64,000 bases of DNA from Mercenaria mercenaria (lineage: Eukaryota > Mollusca > Bivalvia > Venerida > Veneridae), in the NCBI RefSeq assembly GCF_021730395.1, contig NC_069364.1:83259501-83323500 (forward strand), written 5' to 3'. The translations under genes were made by a program, and so were the position numbers. This document shows, piece by piece, positions 32,201 through 37,099 of the stretch. The notes under the pieces are model-generated. The model ran no database searches, was not told the DNA's origin, and worked only from the letters and a program-made list of their open reading frames with translations. Within the stretch, counting starts at the first letter, position 1. Each line of letters starts with the position of its first letter.

Positions 32201-34689
32201 CAATACGAGTTTGGTAAGTAATTCGGGCAGTTGGCAGCTGTGTCAACAGTACAGCCTGAAACGACAAGTATATTAGATAAAATGAAATAAGGCCACACCA
32301 AATTAATTTCTTCTCCATCGATTTTTTTCAAAAAAAAAAAATAGGAGCGAGCGAGCGAGCGAAATAAGATATATTTTTTTTTGTATTTAACCTATATTTG
32401 GAGCGGGCGAGGAGCGATTTGATGAAAAAAAGCTTTGTCACAAGAATCAACACGCATTGCCAAAACACATCAAAAAGGCTCGAAAATACACAAAAGAACC
32501 AAAGATCCTTAAATATGGAAGGTTTAATGACAAACTGCCCCAAAAATGTATGGCAGCCACTCAACACCTGACTCCAATATATCTTTTTGTTTACAGGGAC
32601 GTGCTACATTGTAATATTTACAAACATTGAGAGAGGTTAACAAGCTGAAAGTCCCCGTTACGTGAAGTATTTGCATTTTGAAACACCAAAATAAAGTTTA
32701 TATAGGAAAAGAGACCCTGTAGACAACCAACGTGTCTCTGACCTTTAAGCTGATCCAACAATTATTGCATGATGCATATTTTCTTGTGATGAGGGTTATT
32801 TGAGCAAATTATTTCGAAACCCCATCATTCATGGCAATGTGTCGGACACAATTTTTCGAAAAAAAATATCCGTAAAATAACTTTACCGTAAGTGTGACTT
32901 TACGAAAAACAACTACTGAACGGACAAAAATACCGTCAAATATTGTCCTCAATGTGTGACATTCACATTTGAACTTGTTATTGTGAATAGACGTGACAAG
33001 CTATTTGAATATGAGTTTATCCATTTATACATACAATAGTTATACACCCGTCGAGAAAAAGACATTTTGACCTTTATGTGTTACCTTGACTATTAAGATA
33101 TTCGTTTGGTCCTGCACGTTACACAATGTCTTGTTATTTTCAATGTTTGTGCAAAGTTATTCGAATACAAAAGTGATAAACTTAACGTTACAAACACCTG
33201 TCATCACTACAGTTTAAAAAGGAAATAAACTTTGACATCTTTATGTAACCTTTATGTAAGCCTCCAGAATGGGGTTTTGCATGTTATTGTTACGGTTACC
33301 ATGTAAGCTAAGTTCTTTTAAAATCCCACCATGCCAGACAAAGCGCATGAACGATGCACATCCACACTGACACGCACGCATTTACCGGTGGACTGGAGGG
33401 GTATGAAGACCAATATCATAATTAGTAAGGTTTGGAACCAACCAATTTTGACTGGTTATGGTTCCGTTAATAATTTTGGGATAATAGTTTAAGGTATATT
33501 ATGTACTTACGGTTGCATAGTTGCTATGAATGGCAGAGACATGACACTTTATTAATACAGAAAATAAAAATTAACATAATTATTGTCTGTAATCAGGTAC
33601 CTCCAATCAGAATAATAATTTTGAGAGTCGTCTTATTCTATTTAATTAAAGCCTTTCAAAACCACAAGCTCCGGAAAAGCAACTTGTGTCAACATGTTTT
33701 CTTTTTAACTTTAAAATGATAATGGGGAAAATAGTTTTAGATGGCTTAAGGACACTTTAAGGAGTGAGTTTGCATTTTCTGGATATTTTTGTTTTGTTTT
33801 TATTTTAAATAATATCTACGTACTTTCCACCATTACATGCCAAGAATGAATTTCAAGGTTAAAATATAAAAGACTTTACTTTATGAATTTGCATGATAAA
33901 CATTAAACAAACATTTGACATGAGTTTACAATAACACTTTCCTAAACCGGAAAACCAGGCTATAGATTTAGGAAATAAATTTTCTGAATCTGAATGATTA
34001 TAATGTTGTTACCTAGGCTCTAGAGGGAGCGTTAACGAGAGTTATATTGCTTTCATGTAACCGAAGTTGTTAAGGTGACTATCATCAGGTAAATGTAATG
34101 GATTTTGACTGGCTGTCTTGGTCAAGAGGCCTACTTATTCATAAATAAGTGTAAATAAAGCAAATGTTCAAACTGCTGACCTATTAATACTTGGAACCGA
34201 AGCATGAAGTAGTCTGACTGGTTTGCAGAGAAATAAAGGAAGCTCAGTCTTTCATGAAGGAGGAGCATAAGGACAAAGTTCATATAATACATTTTCGGCT
34301 TTTCCTCAGAACATAAATTCACAACTTGGTGAAATGTTTGAACCTTATTTATGTGGGAAATTGCAAGAAAAACTTACAGAATCTTGATGCATAAATTCTT
34401 ATTAGAATAGTACCATGGTATATCTCATTTTGGTATGCTACATAACATGCTTTTTCTTTGAAAATTAAATAGTAAAACCAGGTTAAAGCAAGACAACCCC
34501 TTAGAGTACCCTTAAAGTATTGCATAGAAAGATAAGATATAAAAGTTAAATTGTACTTGTAATTCCAATCTGTCCGTCAACCACAAAGCAAAAGCATCCA
34601 AGAAGTAATAAAGGAACAAGTTTTTGCCATATTCGGTGACATTCTGATGTCTTAGATCCCATTCTCTTTTCCAAAAAATTAATTTCCAT
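110..34689 (-). CDS. Adhesion G-protein-coupled receptor with EGF, Sushi, HRM, GAIN/GPS and 7TM domains (gene model, 24 exons)
   Basis: This is a plasma-membrane receptor of the adhesion GPCR class (B2). The extracellular modules would bind a matrix or cell-surface partner. The GAIN domain self-cleaves at the GPS and the new N-terminus acts as a tethered agonist. I assembled it by hand from consensus splice sites with matching phases, giving about 860 residues. Order: signal peptide (1-44), EGF-like (45-87), Sushi (88-145), EGF-like (146-189), two EGF modules (190-265), HRM (about 266-332), GAIN (about 333-543), GPS (544-584), seven helices (about 590-838), basic tail. Every junction matches in phase except the one before TM6. 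Introns hold most of the window's mobile elements. EGF modules recall ADGRE/ADGRL-type receptors and the HRM recalls other subfamilies, so I give no orthologue. The ligand cannot be read from sequence. The last exon may not be the end of the gene. Confidence 0.93.
433..474 (-). CDS. Adhesion GPCR exon 23: end of TM7 (42 nt)
   Basis: A very small exon, phase 0-0, between TTTCAG and GTATGT. It encodes GFFIFLFHCLLNKQ, the G-x-x-I-F-x-F-H-C ending of TM7 that is near-invariant in adhesion GPCRs. It is too short for ORF-based detection and was recognised from its protein motif and splice sites. Confidence 0.95.
475..1373. other. Intron between exons 22 and 23, no recognisable content
   Basis: AT-rich sequence in which I see no coding exon, known repeat or structured element. 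The other introns under about 1 kb in the 7TM part (2.0-3.4, 4.6-5.6, 6.2-7.0 and 7.2-7.5 kb) likewise hold nothing beyond the elements listed separately. Confidence 0.5.
1374..1500 (-). CDS. Adhesion GPCR exon 22: TM6 and most of TM7
   Basis: This exon encodes ATLRSLCVLLPIMGISWIVG (TM6, with the L-L-P-x-x-G-x-x-W-x-x-G signature), ECL3 with an acidic stretch (YIDDSSDS), and the start of TM7 (VQYIFAILNGLQ). The donor is CAG/GTTACT in phase 0. The two possible acceptors (ending at 1501 or 1499) require an incoming phase of 2 or 1, not the phase 0 left by exon 21. The 5' edge is therefore uncertain by a few bases. Confidence 0.93.
1917..1997 (-). CDS. Adhesion GPCR exon 21: TM5 end and intracellular loop 3
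   Basis: An 81-nt exon starting in phase 0 after TTTTCAG. It encodes FNTICIGLVIRALCSTK and then METKPASEK. The first part completes TM5 and the second is a charged third loop. The best donor (AAA/GTAAAG) leaves phase 0. The following TM6 exon does not start in phase 0, so a small exon may be missing. Confidence 0.9.
2985..3388. mobile_element. Non-autonomous foldback element with tacggat motifs
   Basis: The ends are inverted copies of CACAAATACGGCGCGGAT (2985-3002) and its complement at 3371-3388, with one mismatch in 18. The 404-bp interior is rich in short repeats of the type TACGGAT/ACTACGG. There is no coding capacity, and no clear target duplication at the flanks. Superfamily not assigned. 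It lies in the intron between exons 20 and 21. Confidence 0.6.
3457..3523 (-). CDS. Adhesion GPCR exon 20: ECL2 and TM5 start
   Basis: A 67-nt exon, phase 2 to 0, acceptor TTTTAG, donor GTAAGT. It encodes CWLSIDNGLIWSFVGPAVAV, which has the ECL2 cysteine of the conserved C-W-L-S motif and the I-W-x-F-x-G-P entry to TM5. Confidence 0.95.
4513..4582 (-). CDS. Adhesion GPCR exon 19: TM4 (GC donor)
   Basis: A 70-nt exon, phase 1 to 2, acceptor TTCTAG. It encodes GVPAVIVGISVLVTRLNGYG and the start of ECL2. The next exon begins in phase 2. Only the donor TT/GCAAGT fits, and the codon formed across the junction gives EKFCWLS, matching the D-F-C-W-L-S of relatives. This is the gene's second GC-AG intron. 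The available GT (CAA/GTCTTA) would be out of phase. Confidence 0.9.
5639..5789 (-). CDS. Adhesion GPCR exon 18: TM3 and start of TM4
   Basis: A 151-nt exon, phase 0 to 1, acceptor ATTACAG, donor GTAAGA. It starts AACTAIAAFLHYIYL, with the cysteine that forms the TM3-ECL2 disulphide, then CIMLAEGIQIAMIVLYVF, corresponding to the class-typical W/M-x-x-x-E-G helix 3. It ends with LLLSIAWG, the beginning of TM4. Confidence 0.96.
6051..6153 (-). CDS. Adhesion GPCR exon 17: TM2
   Basis: A 103-nt exon, phase 2 to 0, acceptor AAACAG, donor GTACGT. It encodes ERTTLLIHLCVALFVAYIVF followed by LAGINRTENK. This is the R-T-x-(x)3-H-L-C-x-x-L TM2 signature plus the first extracellular loop. Confidence 0.96.
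6516..6665. repeat. Hairpin-type repeat, copy 1
   Basis: Imperfect inverted arms (GGCATATATTTGGAC and, on the other side, GTCCAAATATACCGCC) flank a centre with ACTCGCCTACTGACTCGTCC. The centre and arm motifs resemble the better preserved hairpin at 12318-12478, so both look like members of one short palindromic family. No coding sequence. Confidence 0.5.
7073..7191 (-). CDS. Adhesion GPCR exon 16: TM1
   Basis: A 119-nt exon, phase 0 to 2, donor GTAAGT. After a short polar linker it encodes the first helix, VLHIVSIVGISTSILCLIAT, followed by FVIHFALWK at the cytoplasmic edge. The S-x-V-G-x-x-x-S-x-x-C pattern is typical for adhesion GPCR TM1. Confidence 0.94.
7523..7643 (-). CDS. Adhesion GPCR exon 15: GPS cleavage site and tethered agonist
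   Basis: A 121-nt exon, phase 2 to 0, acceptor TCATTAG, donor GTAAAT. It contains GFWSDDGC, then STVCECDHLTNFAVLMSP. The H-L-T tripeptide required for autoproteolysis is intact (cut between L572 and T573), as are the four GPS cysteines counted with exon 14. The residues after the cut, TNFAVLM, match the usual tethered-agonist sequence. The receptor is therefore predicted to be cleaved and to self-activate when the N-terminal fragment is removed. Confidence 0.96.
7926..7969 (-). CDS. Adhesion GPCR exon 14: start of the GPS motif
   Basis: A 44-nt exon, phase 0 to 2, acceptor ATTATCAG, donor GTAATC. It encodes NNLTAPICVFWQYK, the C-V-F-W that opens the GPCR proteolysis site and supplies its first cysteine. 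It joins exon 15 to rebuild the complete GPS without a gap. Confidence 0.9.
8895..9085 (+). mobile_element. tRNA-derived SINE, copy 1
   Basis: It contains a pol III A box (TGGCTCAGTGGTTAGAGC) and B box (GGGTTCAAATCCC) at about 8957-9017, spaced as in a tRNA. Non-tRNA flanks are shared with the second copy just downstream. There is no tRNA acceptor-stem pairing, so it is not a functional tRNA. It sits in the intron between exons 13 and 14. Confidence 0.75.
9137..9275 (+). mobile_element. tRNA-derived SINE, copy 2 (internally deleted)
   Basis: It repeats the same left flank (CCAATCTCTGACAACTAC), the CTCTTTGGCTC part and a B box (GGGTTCGAATCCC), followed by the same right flank (ACAGGC...TTCGTCATAAAATGCTATGCT). 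Relative to copy 1 it lacks the segment between the A and B boxes. The close spacing suggests local tandem duplication rather than two independent insertions. Confidence 0.7.
9411..9534 (-). CDS. Adhesion GPCR exon 13: GAIN subdomain B strands
   Basis: A 124-nt exon, phase 2 to 0, with a good pyrimidine-rich acceptor ending CATAG and donor GTCAGT. It encodes basic residues (EKKVKING), then PVLAMTIPSHL and SPITITFEHYN. The P-I-T-I-T-F-x-H pattern is the strand that leads into the GPS. There is no ATG-started ORF of size here, so it is easily missed. It was found by following phase. Confidence 0.85.
9812..9902 (-). CDS. Adhesion GPCR exon 12: GAIN domain
   Basis: A 91-nt exon, phase 1 to 2, donor GTAAGT. 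It encodes YVATAVIYRNMSGILP and then NTYSVTGET. This matches the GAIN beta-strand region (V-x-x-x-V-I-Y-x-N-L-x-x-I-L-P in relatives) and includes an N-M-S glycosylation site. The acceptor (GGACAAG) is weak but is the only one in phase. Confidence 0.83.
9903..10710. other. Intron sequence without recognisable content
   Basis: This is the left part of the intron between exons 11 and 12. I see only AT-rich sequence and short spurious ORFs. Confidence 0.45.
10711..11899. mobile_element. pogo/Tigger-like non-autonomous DNA transposon
   Basis: The ends are inverted copies of CAGTAAACCTCGCTTATAAG and the following GAAC (23 of 24 positions match the complement at 11876-11899). Inside each end the motif GTTCCTTATAACCGAG recurs several times in both orientations, like subterminal transposase sites. 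A CAGT terminus is typical of pogo/Tigger elements, which use TA targets. TA follows the right end, while AA precedes the left end, perhaps by mutation. The 1.2-kb interior has no transposase ORF. Confidence 0.65.
12078..12097. repeat. Perfect 20-bp palindrome
   Basis: TTGTACGCACGTGCGTACAA reads identically on both strands. It contains a central CACGTG E-box-like core and alternating purine-pyrimidine steps. It may be part of a decayed hairpin element related to the one 220 bp away, rather than a regulatory site. Confidence 0.6.
12318..12478. mobile_element. Hairpin element, copy 2 (about 78-nt arms)
   Basis: The left arm (12318-12395) and the right arm (12402-12478) are inverted copies with only scattered mismatches, starting GGTTATTTAACAT and including CTGTACAATACGA and GTACCCAGC. 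The centre reads ACTCGCCGAGCGGCTCGT. The 161-bp unit would extrude or transcribe as one long hairpin. No ORF and no clear target duplication. Confidence 0.7.
13062..13895. mobile_element. Core-repeat element, five units of about 160 bp
   Basis: Five tandem units begin near 13128, 13286, 13452, 13612 and 13774, each with a GGCCATAA...TGGCTGGTTATCGAACTTGG segment followed by GTTTGGTGAAGATCGGATG. The left edge carries ACAAGAGTGGC and the right edge a GC-rich CCGCCCGCC tract. This layout matches the non-autonomous pearl/Helentron-related elements known in bivalves. The apparent ORFs in it arise from the repeat. Confidence 0.65.
13985..14093 (-). CDS. Adhesion GPCR exon 11: GAIN domain helices
   Basis: A 109-nt exon, phase 0 to 1, acceptor TTATAG, donor GTATGC. 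It encodes SAEQILSAIDSIAEALTV, an amphipathic helix of GAIN subdomain A, then the charged stretch AEQDEKRLITKKNI. Confidence 0.85.
14909..14974 (-). CDS. Adhesion GPCR exon 10: GAIN subdomain A
   Basis: A 66-nt phase 0-0 exon, acceptor TTTTAG, donor GTACGA. It encodes 22 residues including RFIGCVDNLIDDTNIDTWK, a helix with the conserved Trp seen in many GAIN domains. Small and frame-neutral, so it could be skipped. Confidence 0.82.
15221..15421 (-). CDS. Adhesion GPCR exon 9: GAIN subdomain A
   Basis: A 201-nt phase 0-0 exon, the longest in the gene, donor GTAAGT. It encodes alternating hydrophobic helices such as DIVTAINDIASVTSQ and ELAILTSSLKKIATLLPS, typical of the helical N-terminal half of GAIN domains. 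The acceptor (GAATAAG) has a weak pyrimidine tract, so the 5' edge is slightly less certain than the rest. A CRE-like TGACGTCA is not implied: the TGACGTC here is coding. Confidence 0.85.
15559..15574. repeat. Homopolymer T tract
   Basis: An uninterrupted run of T of about 18-19 bases lies near the 5' side of exon 9, on the coding strand a poly-A run upstream of its acceptor. It is probably length-variable. Confidence 0.7.
15695..16110 (+). mobile_element. Core-repeat element with ACGG-type microsatellite
   Basis: Two core units about 156 bp apart each contain TTGACCCCTAA(T/G)TGTGACAT and the later segment ATTTGTGTCAAGTTTCT. They are followed by an ACGG-rich tract (about 16043-16090). Core repeats plus an ACGG microsatellite is the described layout of pearl-type elements in oysters and mussels. 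It lies in the intron between exons 8 and 9. Confidence 0.7.
16253..16344 (-). CDS. Adhesion GPCR exon 8: second half of the hormone-receptor motif
   Basis: A 92-nt exon, phase 1 to 0, acceptor TTTTAG, donor GTAAGT. It encodes IYRTCGPGGQWQLPVYDC, the R-x-C-x-x-x-G-x-W ending of an HRM domain, followed by the start of the GAIN helical region (VREAVQNIEM). In known adhesion GPCRs the HRM directly precedes the GAIN domain, as here. Confidence 0.9.
16345..17655. other. Intron 7 sequence with a possible degraded SINE trace
   Basis: No exon was found here. Around 16858-16870 there is GGCTTCGAACC, the complement of a B-box-like GGTTCGAAGCC, but no matching A box, so I do not call a SINE. Confidence 0.35.
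17656..17763 (-). CDS. Adhesion GPCR exon 7: linker and first half of the hormone-receptor motif
   Basis: A 108-nt phase 1-1 exon, acceptor TATTTAG, donor GTAATT. The encoded segment holds INICHCDTD and then GTDWSDTPANVNQTSTC, which matches the opening of the HRM/HormR domain (G-x-x-W-x-x-T, then Cys after a short spacer). Several N-x-T glycosylation sites are visible. The exon boundary splits the HRM, whose second half is exon 8. Confidence 0.8.
18520..18633 (-). CDS. Adhesion GPCR exon 6: calcium-binding-type EGF module
   Basis: A 114-nt phase 1-1 exon, the same length as exon 5 and clearly its sister. It starts EINECNSDPCQNGGTCLD and ends YLCSCVAGYTGTNCET. Splice sites are TTTCAG and GTAAGG. 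Decayed copies of this exon lie just upstream in the same intron (18.69-19.02 kb), so this module has been tandemly duplicated more than twice. Confidence 0.94.
18685..19020 (-). pseudogene. Decayed tandem copies of EGF exon 6
   Basis: Two segments, about 18797-18890 and 18918-19011, align with the exon 6 region on the plus strand (compare CATTCTGGCATGGATCTGAG in exon 6 with CATTCTGACACGGATCTAGG here). Each is followed by a near-identical CAATCATAAAA flank. A third, shorter trace lies at about 18688-18730. The EGF cysteine pattern and splice sites are lost, so these look like dead exon duplicates inside the intron between exons 5 and 6. Confidence 0.7.
19484..19597 (-). CDS. Adhesion GPCR exon 5: calcium-binding-type EGF module (GC donor)
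   Basis: A 114-nt phase 1-1 exon encoding a canonical 38-residue EGF module. It opens EIDECTSNPCENGGACVD and closes FSCDCVAGYIGTNCEEG. The D/E-I-D-E-C start and the later aromatic residue are typical of calcium-binding EGF modules. The acceptor is TTACAG. The only donor that keeps phase 1 is GAAG/GCAAGT, a GC-AG intron. The nearby GTACTT would shift the frame against exon 6. Confidence 0.92.
19757..21655 (+). mobile_element. Large core-repeat element (about 13 units of about 145 bp)
   Basis: The left end is AAGAGGGCCAAGATGGCC then TCGCTCACCTGAG, and the right end is CTCAGGTGAGCT, so the termini are short inverted copies. The interior is a tandem array of about 145-bp units containing TTTGACCTAGTGACCTAG and AAACATTCTGACCAAGTTTC. 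The last unit runs into a GACG-rich tract (21548-21597). No coding sequence. It fills much of the intron between exons 4 and 5. Confidence 0.75.
22090..22221 (-). CDS. Adhesion GPCR exon 4: second EGF-like module
   Basis: A 132-nt phase 1-1 exon with a TTACAG acceptor and GTAATC donor. It encodes six cysteines, with GDSCATNIFQC, the core CQSFSTCECLVGYED, and a final cysteine near the end. The spacing is similar to exon 2, so the two may be related by exon duplication, with the Sushi exon between them. Confidence 0.9.
22408..23528 (+). mobile_element. Second core-repeat element of the same family
   Basis: Same left end (CAAGAGGCCCAAGATGGCC, TCGCTCACC), same about 145-bp units (six or seven), a GACG-rich tract at 23414-23490 and the same right end (CTCAGGTGAGCT). 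It lies 750 bp from the previous element with exon 4 between them, so exon 4 is bracketed by two copies in the same orientation. Confidence 0.75.
23560..24400 (+). repeat. Dispersed repeat, copy A
   Basis: It shares about 850 bp with the minus strand at 52570-53560, including TATATAAAGGAAACT, the TCAACCTCGCACT segment, TTTATTAGTCATCGC and GGCTAATTGTGGAGG-type sequence. It holds an 18-20 base G run at about 23861. It looks like the untranslated or terminal part of a retroelement, but I cannot assign a family. The CR1-type LINE tail follows directly, which may or may not be part of the same insertion. Confidence 0.65.
23861..23880 (+). repeat. Poly-G tract
   Basis: A run of about 20 G bases is a strong quadruplex-type sequence and a likely sequencing and replication trouble spot. 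It lies inside dispersed repeat copy A. Copy B lacks the long run. Confidence 0.8.
24476..25045 (+). mobile_element. CR1/jockey-type LINE, reverse transcriptase C-terminal remnant
   Basis: The translation gives LRQIGNIRQYITTNAT, then LLVTSRLDYCNSLLYE, the R-L-D-Y-C-N-S-L-L-Y hallmark of CR1-group LINEs. NKLKNVQNTAARIV, YTPSRNLRFQSNAL, and AAERLWNAFPSSIRDC follow. It is a 5'-truncated copy with a few frameshifts and at least one internal gap, followed by an A/T-rich tail. It is nested in the intron between exons 3 and 4, opposite in strand to the receptor gene. Confidence 0.9.
25310..25345 (+). repeat. (AAT)n microsatellite
   Basis: About twelve uninterrupted AAT units. Probably polymorphic. 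Confidence 0.9.
25398..25781 (-). CDS. Uninterrupted 127-codon ORF, function unknown
   Basis: An ATG-started frame (context AATATGG) beginning MAVDYSRIKEYYVKLALEKV and ending RSSELLKKP. Composition is balanced and protein-like, with alternating charged and hydrophobic residues, no signal peptide and no long membrane segment. I recognise no family. It lies in the intron between exons 3 and 4 on the receptor's own strand. No introns, and no clear poly-A signal after the stop. It could be a retrocopy, a fragment of a mobile element or a chance ORF, but its length stands out in sequence this AT-rich. Confidence 0.3.
   Translation of the reverse strand: MAVDYSRIKEYYVKLALEKVIFELEFLLGPSFDLHLTTVKSISGKRYMVKETISFLKLSTSHTWTGMSLERHTMSIRHNLFVLQELARSHRILMTEPFILPKDYYNRVTEKTFNTFYYRSSELLKKP
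25790..27660. other. Intron sequence, mostly featureless
   Basis: Apart from degenerate repeats of ATGTCGAATGTC-type motifs at about 26950-27250, I see no exon or element. Confidence 0.4.
27777..27811 (+). repeat. Compound (ATC)n(ATT)n microsatellite
   Basis: About five ATC units run directly into about five ATT units, forming a compound trinucleotide array. Confidence 0.9.
28018..28191 (-). CDS. Adhesion GPCR exon 3: Sushi/CCP module
   Basis: A 174-nt phase 1-1 exon that encodes one complete Sushi (CCP/SCR) module in a single exon. It begins ECGALAAPGNGAVDTS and continues with ATFSCDSAYKLSGS and STCVDSTGWDNTATRC. The four cysteines and the conserved Trp of the fold are present. Sushi modules are protein-protein adhesion units known from complement regulators and from several invertebrate membrane receptors. 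The flanking sites are CAACAG (acceptor) and GTTTGA (donor). Confidence 0.95.
28232..29277 (+). mobile_element. Core-repeat element with GCCGAC microsatellite
   Basis: Left end ACAAGAGCACCGCCTTGCGG followed by GCTCATCTGATTTTTT, and right end AAAAAATCAGATGAGC, which are inverted copies. Inside are five to six tandem units of about 172 bp with TTTTCTAAGTCCAAAAGGGG and AGCAATAGCTTTGATAGTTT. The units are followed by a GCCGAC hexanucleotide array (29169-29219). It resembles the 19.8 and 22.4 kb elements in plan but not in core sequence. It sits directly upstream of Sushi exon 3. Confidence 0.72.
29550..30117. mobile_element. Foldback element with GGCCAAAACGTCC arms and 9-bp flanking repeats
   Basis: Both ends carry about 110-125 bp arms in inverted orientation made of repeated (G)GACGTTTTGGCC and GGACGTTTCGGCCTAGG units. 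The left flank 29541-29549 and the right flank 30118-30126 are both TAACAGAAT, a 9-bp direct repeat. Nine-base duplications with long inverted arms point to a Mutator-like non-autonomous element. If the arms begin at GAATG the repeat would be shorter. No transposase remains. Confidence 0.7.
31131..31440. repeat. Array of about 10-bp GACAGGTTGA units with inverted counterparts
   Basis: About nine units of the type GACAGGTTGACA occur at 31131-31225, and inverted units (CAACCTGTCGACCTGTC) at 31338-31368 and 31404-31434. The two inverted blocks sit in a duplicated segment of about 66 bp that also contains ATTATATTTATAGATT. The transcript of either strand could fold between the blocks. Confidence 0.75.
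32127..32255 (-). CDS. Adhesion GPCR exon 2: Cys-rich EGF-like module
   Basis: A 129-nt phase 1-1 exon between a TTTCAG acceptor and a GTAAAC donor. It encodes six cysteines in an EGF-like order, including the pairs NSYCNVGTLLCECPAGY and, near the end, GCEY. The CxCxxGY core is the hallmark of EGF modules. It is the first ectodomain module after the signal peptide. Phase symmetry means it could be shuffled, skipped or duplicated without breaking the frame. Confidence 0.9.
34557..34689 (-). CDS. Adhesion GPCR exon 1: start codon and signal peptide
   Basis: The reading frame opens at the ATG at 34689 with a second in-frame ATG at 34662 that has a good Kozak context (A at -3, G at +4). A basic/polar stretch is followed by the hydrophobic core LVPLLLLGCFCFVV and a likely cleavage region near VDGQ, which is a secretory signal. 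The exon ends in phase 1 at a GT donor (GTACAA), matching the phase-1 start of exon 2. Starting at the second ATG gives a signal peptide of more usual length, so that start is preferred. An acceptor-like TTTCAG just before 34729 suggests a spliced 5' leader whose first exon I could not find. Confidence 0.8.
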
Positions 34690-34729
34690 TCCACTTTTCC
34701 AGCTCACAAAACAAGCAAATCAGTCAGTC

Positions 34730-36129
34730 CTGAAATTTTTTTTAAACTAGATATCTCGAAAATCGAAAAATAAAATAAAAAACGGGAAAAGGACATAGAG
34801 CGTATATGCCGTGTAAAGAAGTGCGCGATATATTCTTTAAGGTGGAATTAAATATCTTAAACATATTTTAGATTTAAAATGACATCTCAGTCCACAATGC
34901 AGTTGAATATATTAATTGCAAAAGATGGCAATCAACTAAATGCATAACTACCTGGTTGGCCACTTTTGTATTGTTATAATCACATTAACTAACATATCTT
35001 TTAACACCTTTTAAGCTATCAGTTTTATCAAAAGCGTAGAAAAACAGTTTTTGTCGGTTGTCTTTTAAGACAAAGCCACACATTTCGGTCCAATAGTGAA
35101 ACATTGGATATTTTTATACCCTTCGTCTATTTTGTAGCATCAAGGCATGTGTCATCAAATTGATCTCAGGTCATGTTGAGGCAGAATATTATTTCCTGTT
35201 TGTTTATTTGTTCCAGATATATACATATTTACTAATAGCATATTTGAATATTGCATGGCATTCTATTACTGGGAGTAAATTCGACTATAATGTTAGTTAA
35301 AAATGTGAGGCAATAGTACATTAAATATGCAACATAATTCAGACAAAAATATGTAAGCTTTAGTTTGAATTAGTTAAATGAATTACAAGAGTGTCATTAA
35401 AACATCTTAAGGAGTTCTGAATTTAGCATAACAACATTTTTCTTAGGGTATTTTCCATTGTAAGTTTGAGTTATTTCGGGTAATAAAATTGCGAAACATT
35501 GTGACAACGACAAACTGAATTCATGCCGCTTTTGCGTACTATTGAAGCTGTTATATTACTCTTAGTTGTTACACTAAAAGTCTATTATCTTACAGCAAAA
35601 AGTCATTTTATTTGCAAACTGAATAAATTTAAATTCTGTATAAACGTTATATACGTGTATGATAGTCCACAAACGAACTGCAATTTCTTATCATTTTATT
35701 ATAAAAGCCGTTCTTCAAAAGATAGAAAACAGACCTAAGTAGTAACGTCTGTCTATAAATTAACACTTATTCAGTTGGCCTCAAAGCGAGACTTAAATTT
35801 TTGAATAAACTTATCTGCAATCATAATGGTATATAACAAAACATTATAGAATATTGACAATAACAGATGTGCACATTAGCCAACTTACTAATCATATAAG
35901 TACATCTATGTATCTACATATATCTTTAACCGTTCATGAATAACAATACTTTAATCGAACAGGTTAAATACATAATGATTGTTTCTGAATCCTCAGCAGC
36001 TCAATACCGTCATAATCTAAATTGCACTAAAATAACTAATTTCACATAGATAACTTTTATAAGCAGGTACTTAAAAGTAATAACAGACTTGGTTTGACTC
36101 AGTTTATTCATGAGATGTAAATAAATGTT
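34730..36129. other. Sequence upstream of the receptor's first coding exon
   Basis: The promoter or 5' leader of the receptor gene could lie here or further right, but I see no CpG-rich block, TATA/initiator arrangement or leader exon I can support. A short plus-strand ORF at 35523-35738 begins with a hydrophobic leader-like stretch (AVILLLVVTLKVYYL). It has no supporting context. Confidence 0.35.
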
Positions 36130-37099
36130 CAACACCACTCACGCCCCTTAGCACTGGCTGACAGCTATTATATTATATTATATATATATTTAGTCTTTAT
36201 TTAAGACTCATTCTATTTATACAATCAAAATTGCACGACCGTTCTAATATAGAATTATAAAGTACTATTATAATATAAAGTATTTACAACAACATTTCAT
36301 ATCCTATCTGACTAAAGTTAAAACTTTGAGCTGATAGTGCGAATCCCAATATACGTTTCTAACATTGATAAGCTTAAAATCTGCCATAAGAAAAGAAGAT
36401 AAAAGTGGAACAAAAAAATGCATGACTTAAGAAATGGATAGAAATCAATTATTACACCAGATCAGATTAAGTGTATACTGATGAGCACCAGCTTCTCAAA
36501 CTATATACATTAGTTACCGAGATGGTTATCATATCTGTATAACAGTGTTACAGAAAGAAGTAACAAGAAGAAATGATATTTTTTAAAAAGCCAAGGACTG
36601 TCCAATGACAGCAGCACTTGACTATTTGAAAACTTTCAAAATAATTATACCTAAAACATTTCAAATAATCAAGCTAAAACACCTGCACAAAGGCAAACCA
36701 TAGAAGGAAATGTTACTACATACATAATGAGTCTTGTAACAAGAAAATAGTATAGCCCCAGTCACAATCAGTTACTAAATACTTTAGTATACTTGAGAAA
36801 AGGAACAACAGCACCCCGCCCCACCCCCCCTTCACCGCGCCAAAACTACACCCCACCCCTCAAAAAAAAAAAGAAAAGAAAAGAAAACACCACAGAACAC
36901 ATGTTATTAACTATTTACCCATTAAAATGTGTTTAAACTATCAGCATGCCTAGTAGGATTTCGCAGTCAATTTTACGCTATCTGTTTACGGTAAATTCAT
37001 TTTAAGATACGACTCTGTTTCAAAGCTGGATTTAAAATTACGGTATTTATTAGTTTGTTACGCCCACTACCATTGCTGCCATAAATAACATGCAAAGAC

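Noticed and set aside
34512-34694. Minus-strand ORF starting MEWKLIFWKRE
   Set aside because: It is the wrong frame of the same exon. The neighbouring frame gives a signal peptide and ends at a donor in the phase required by exon 2.
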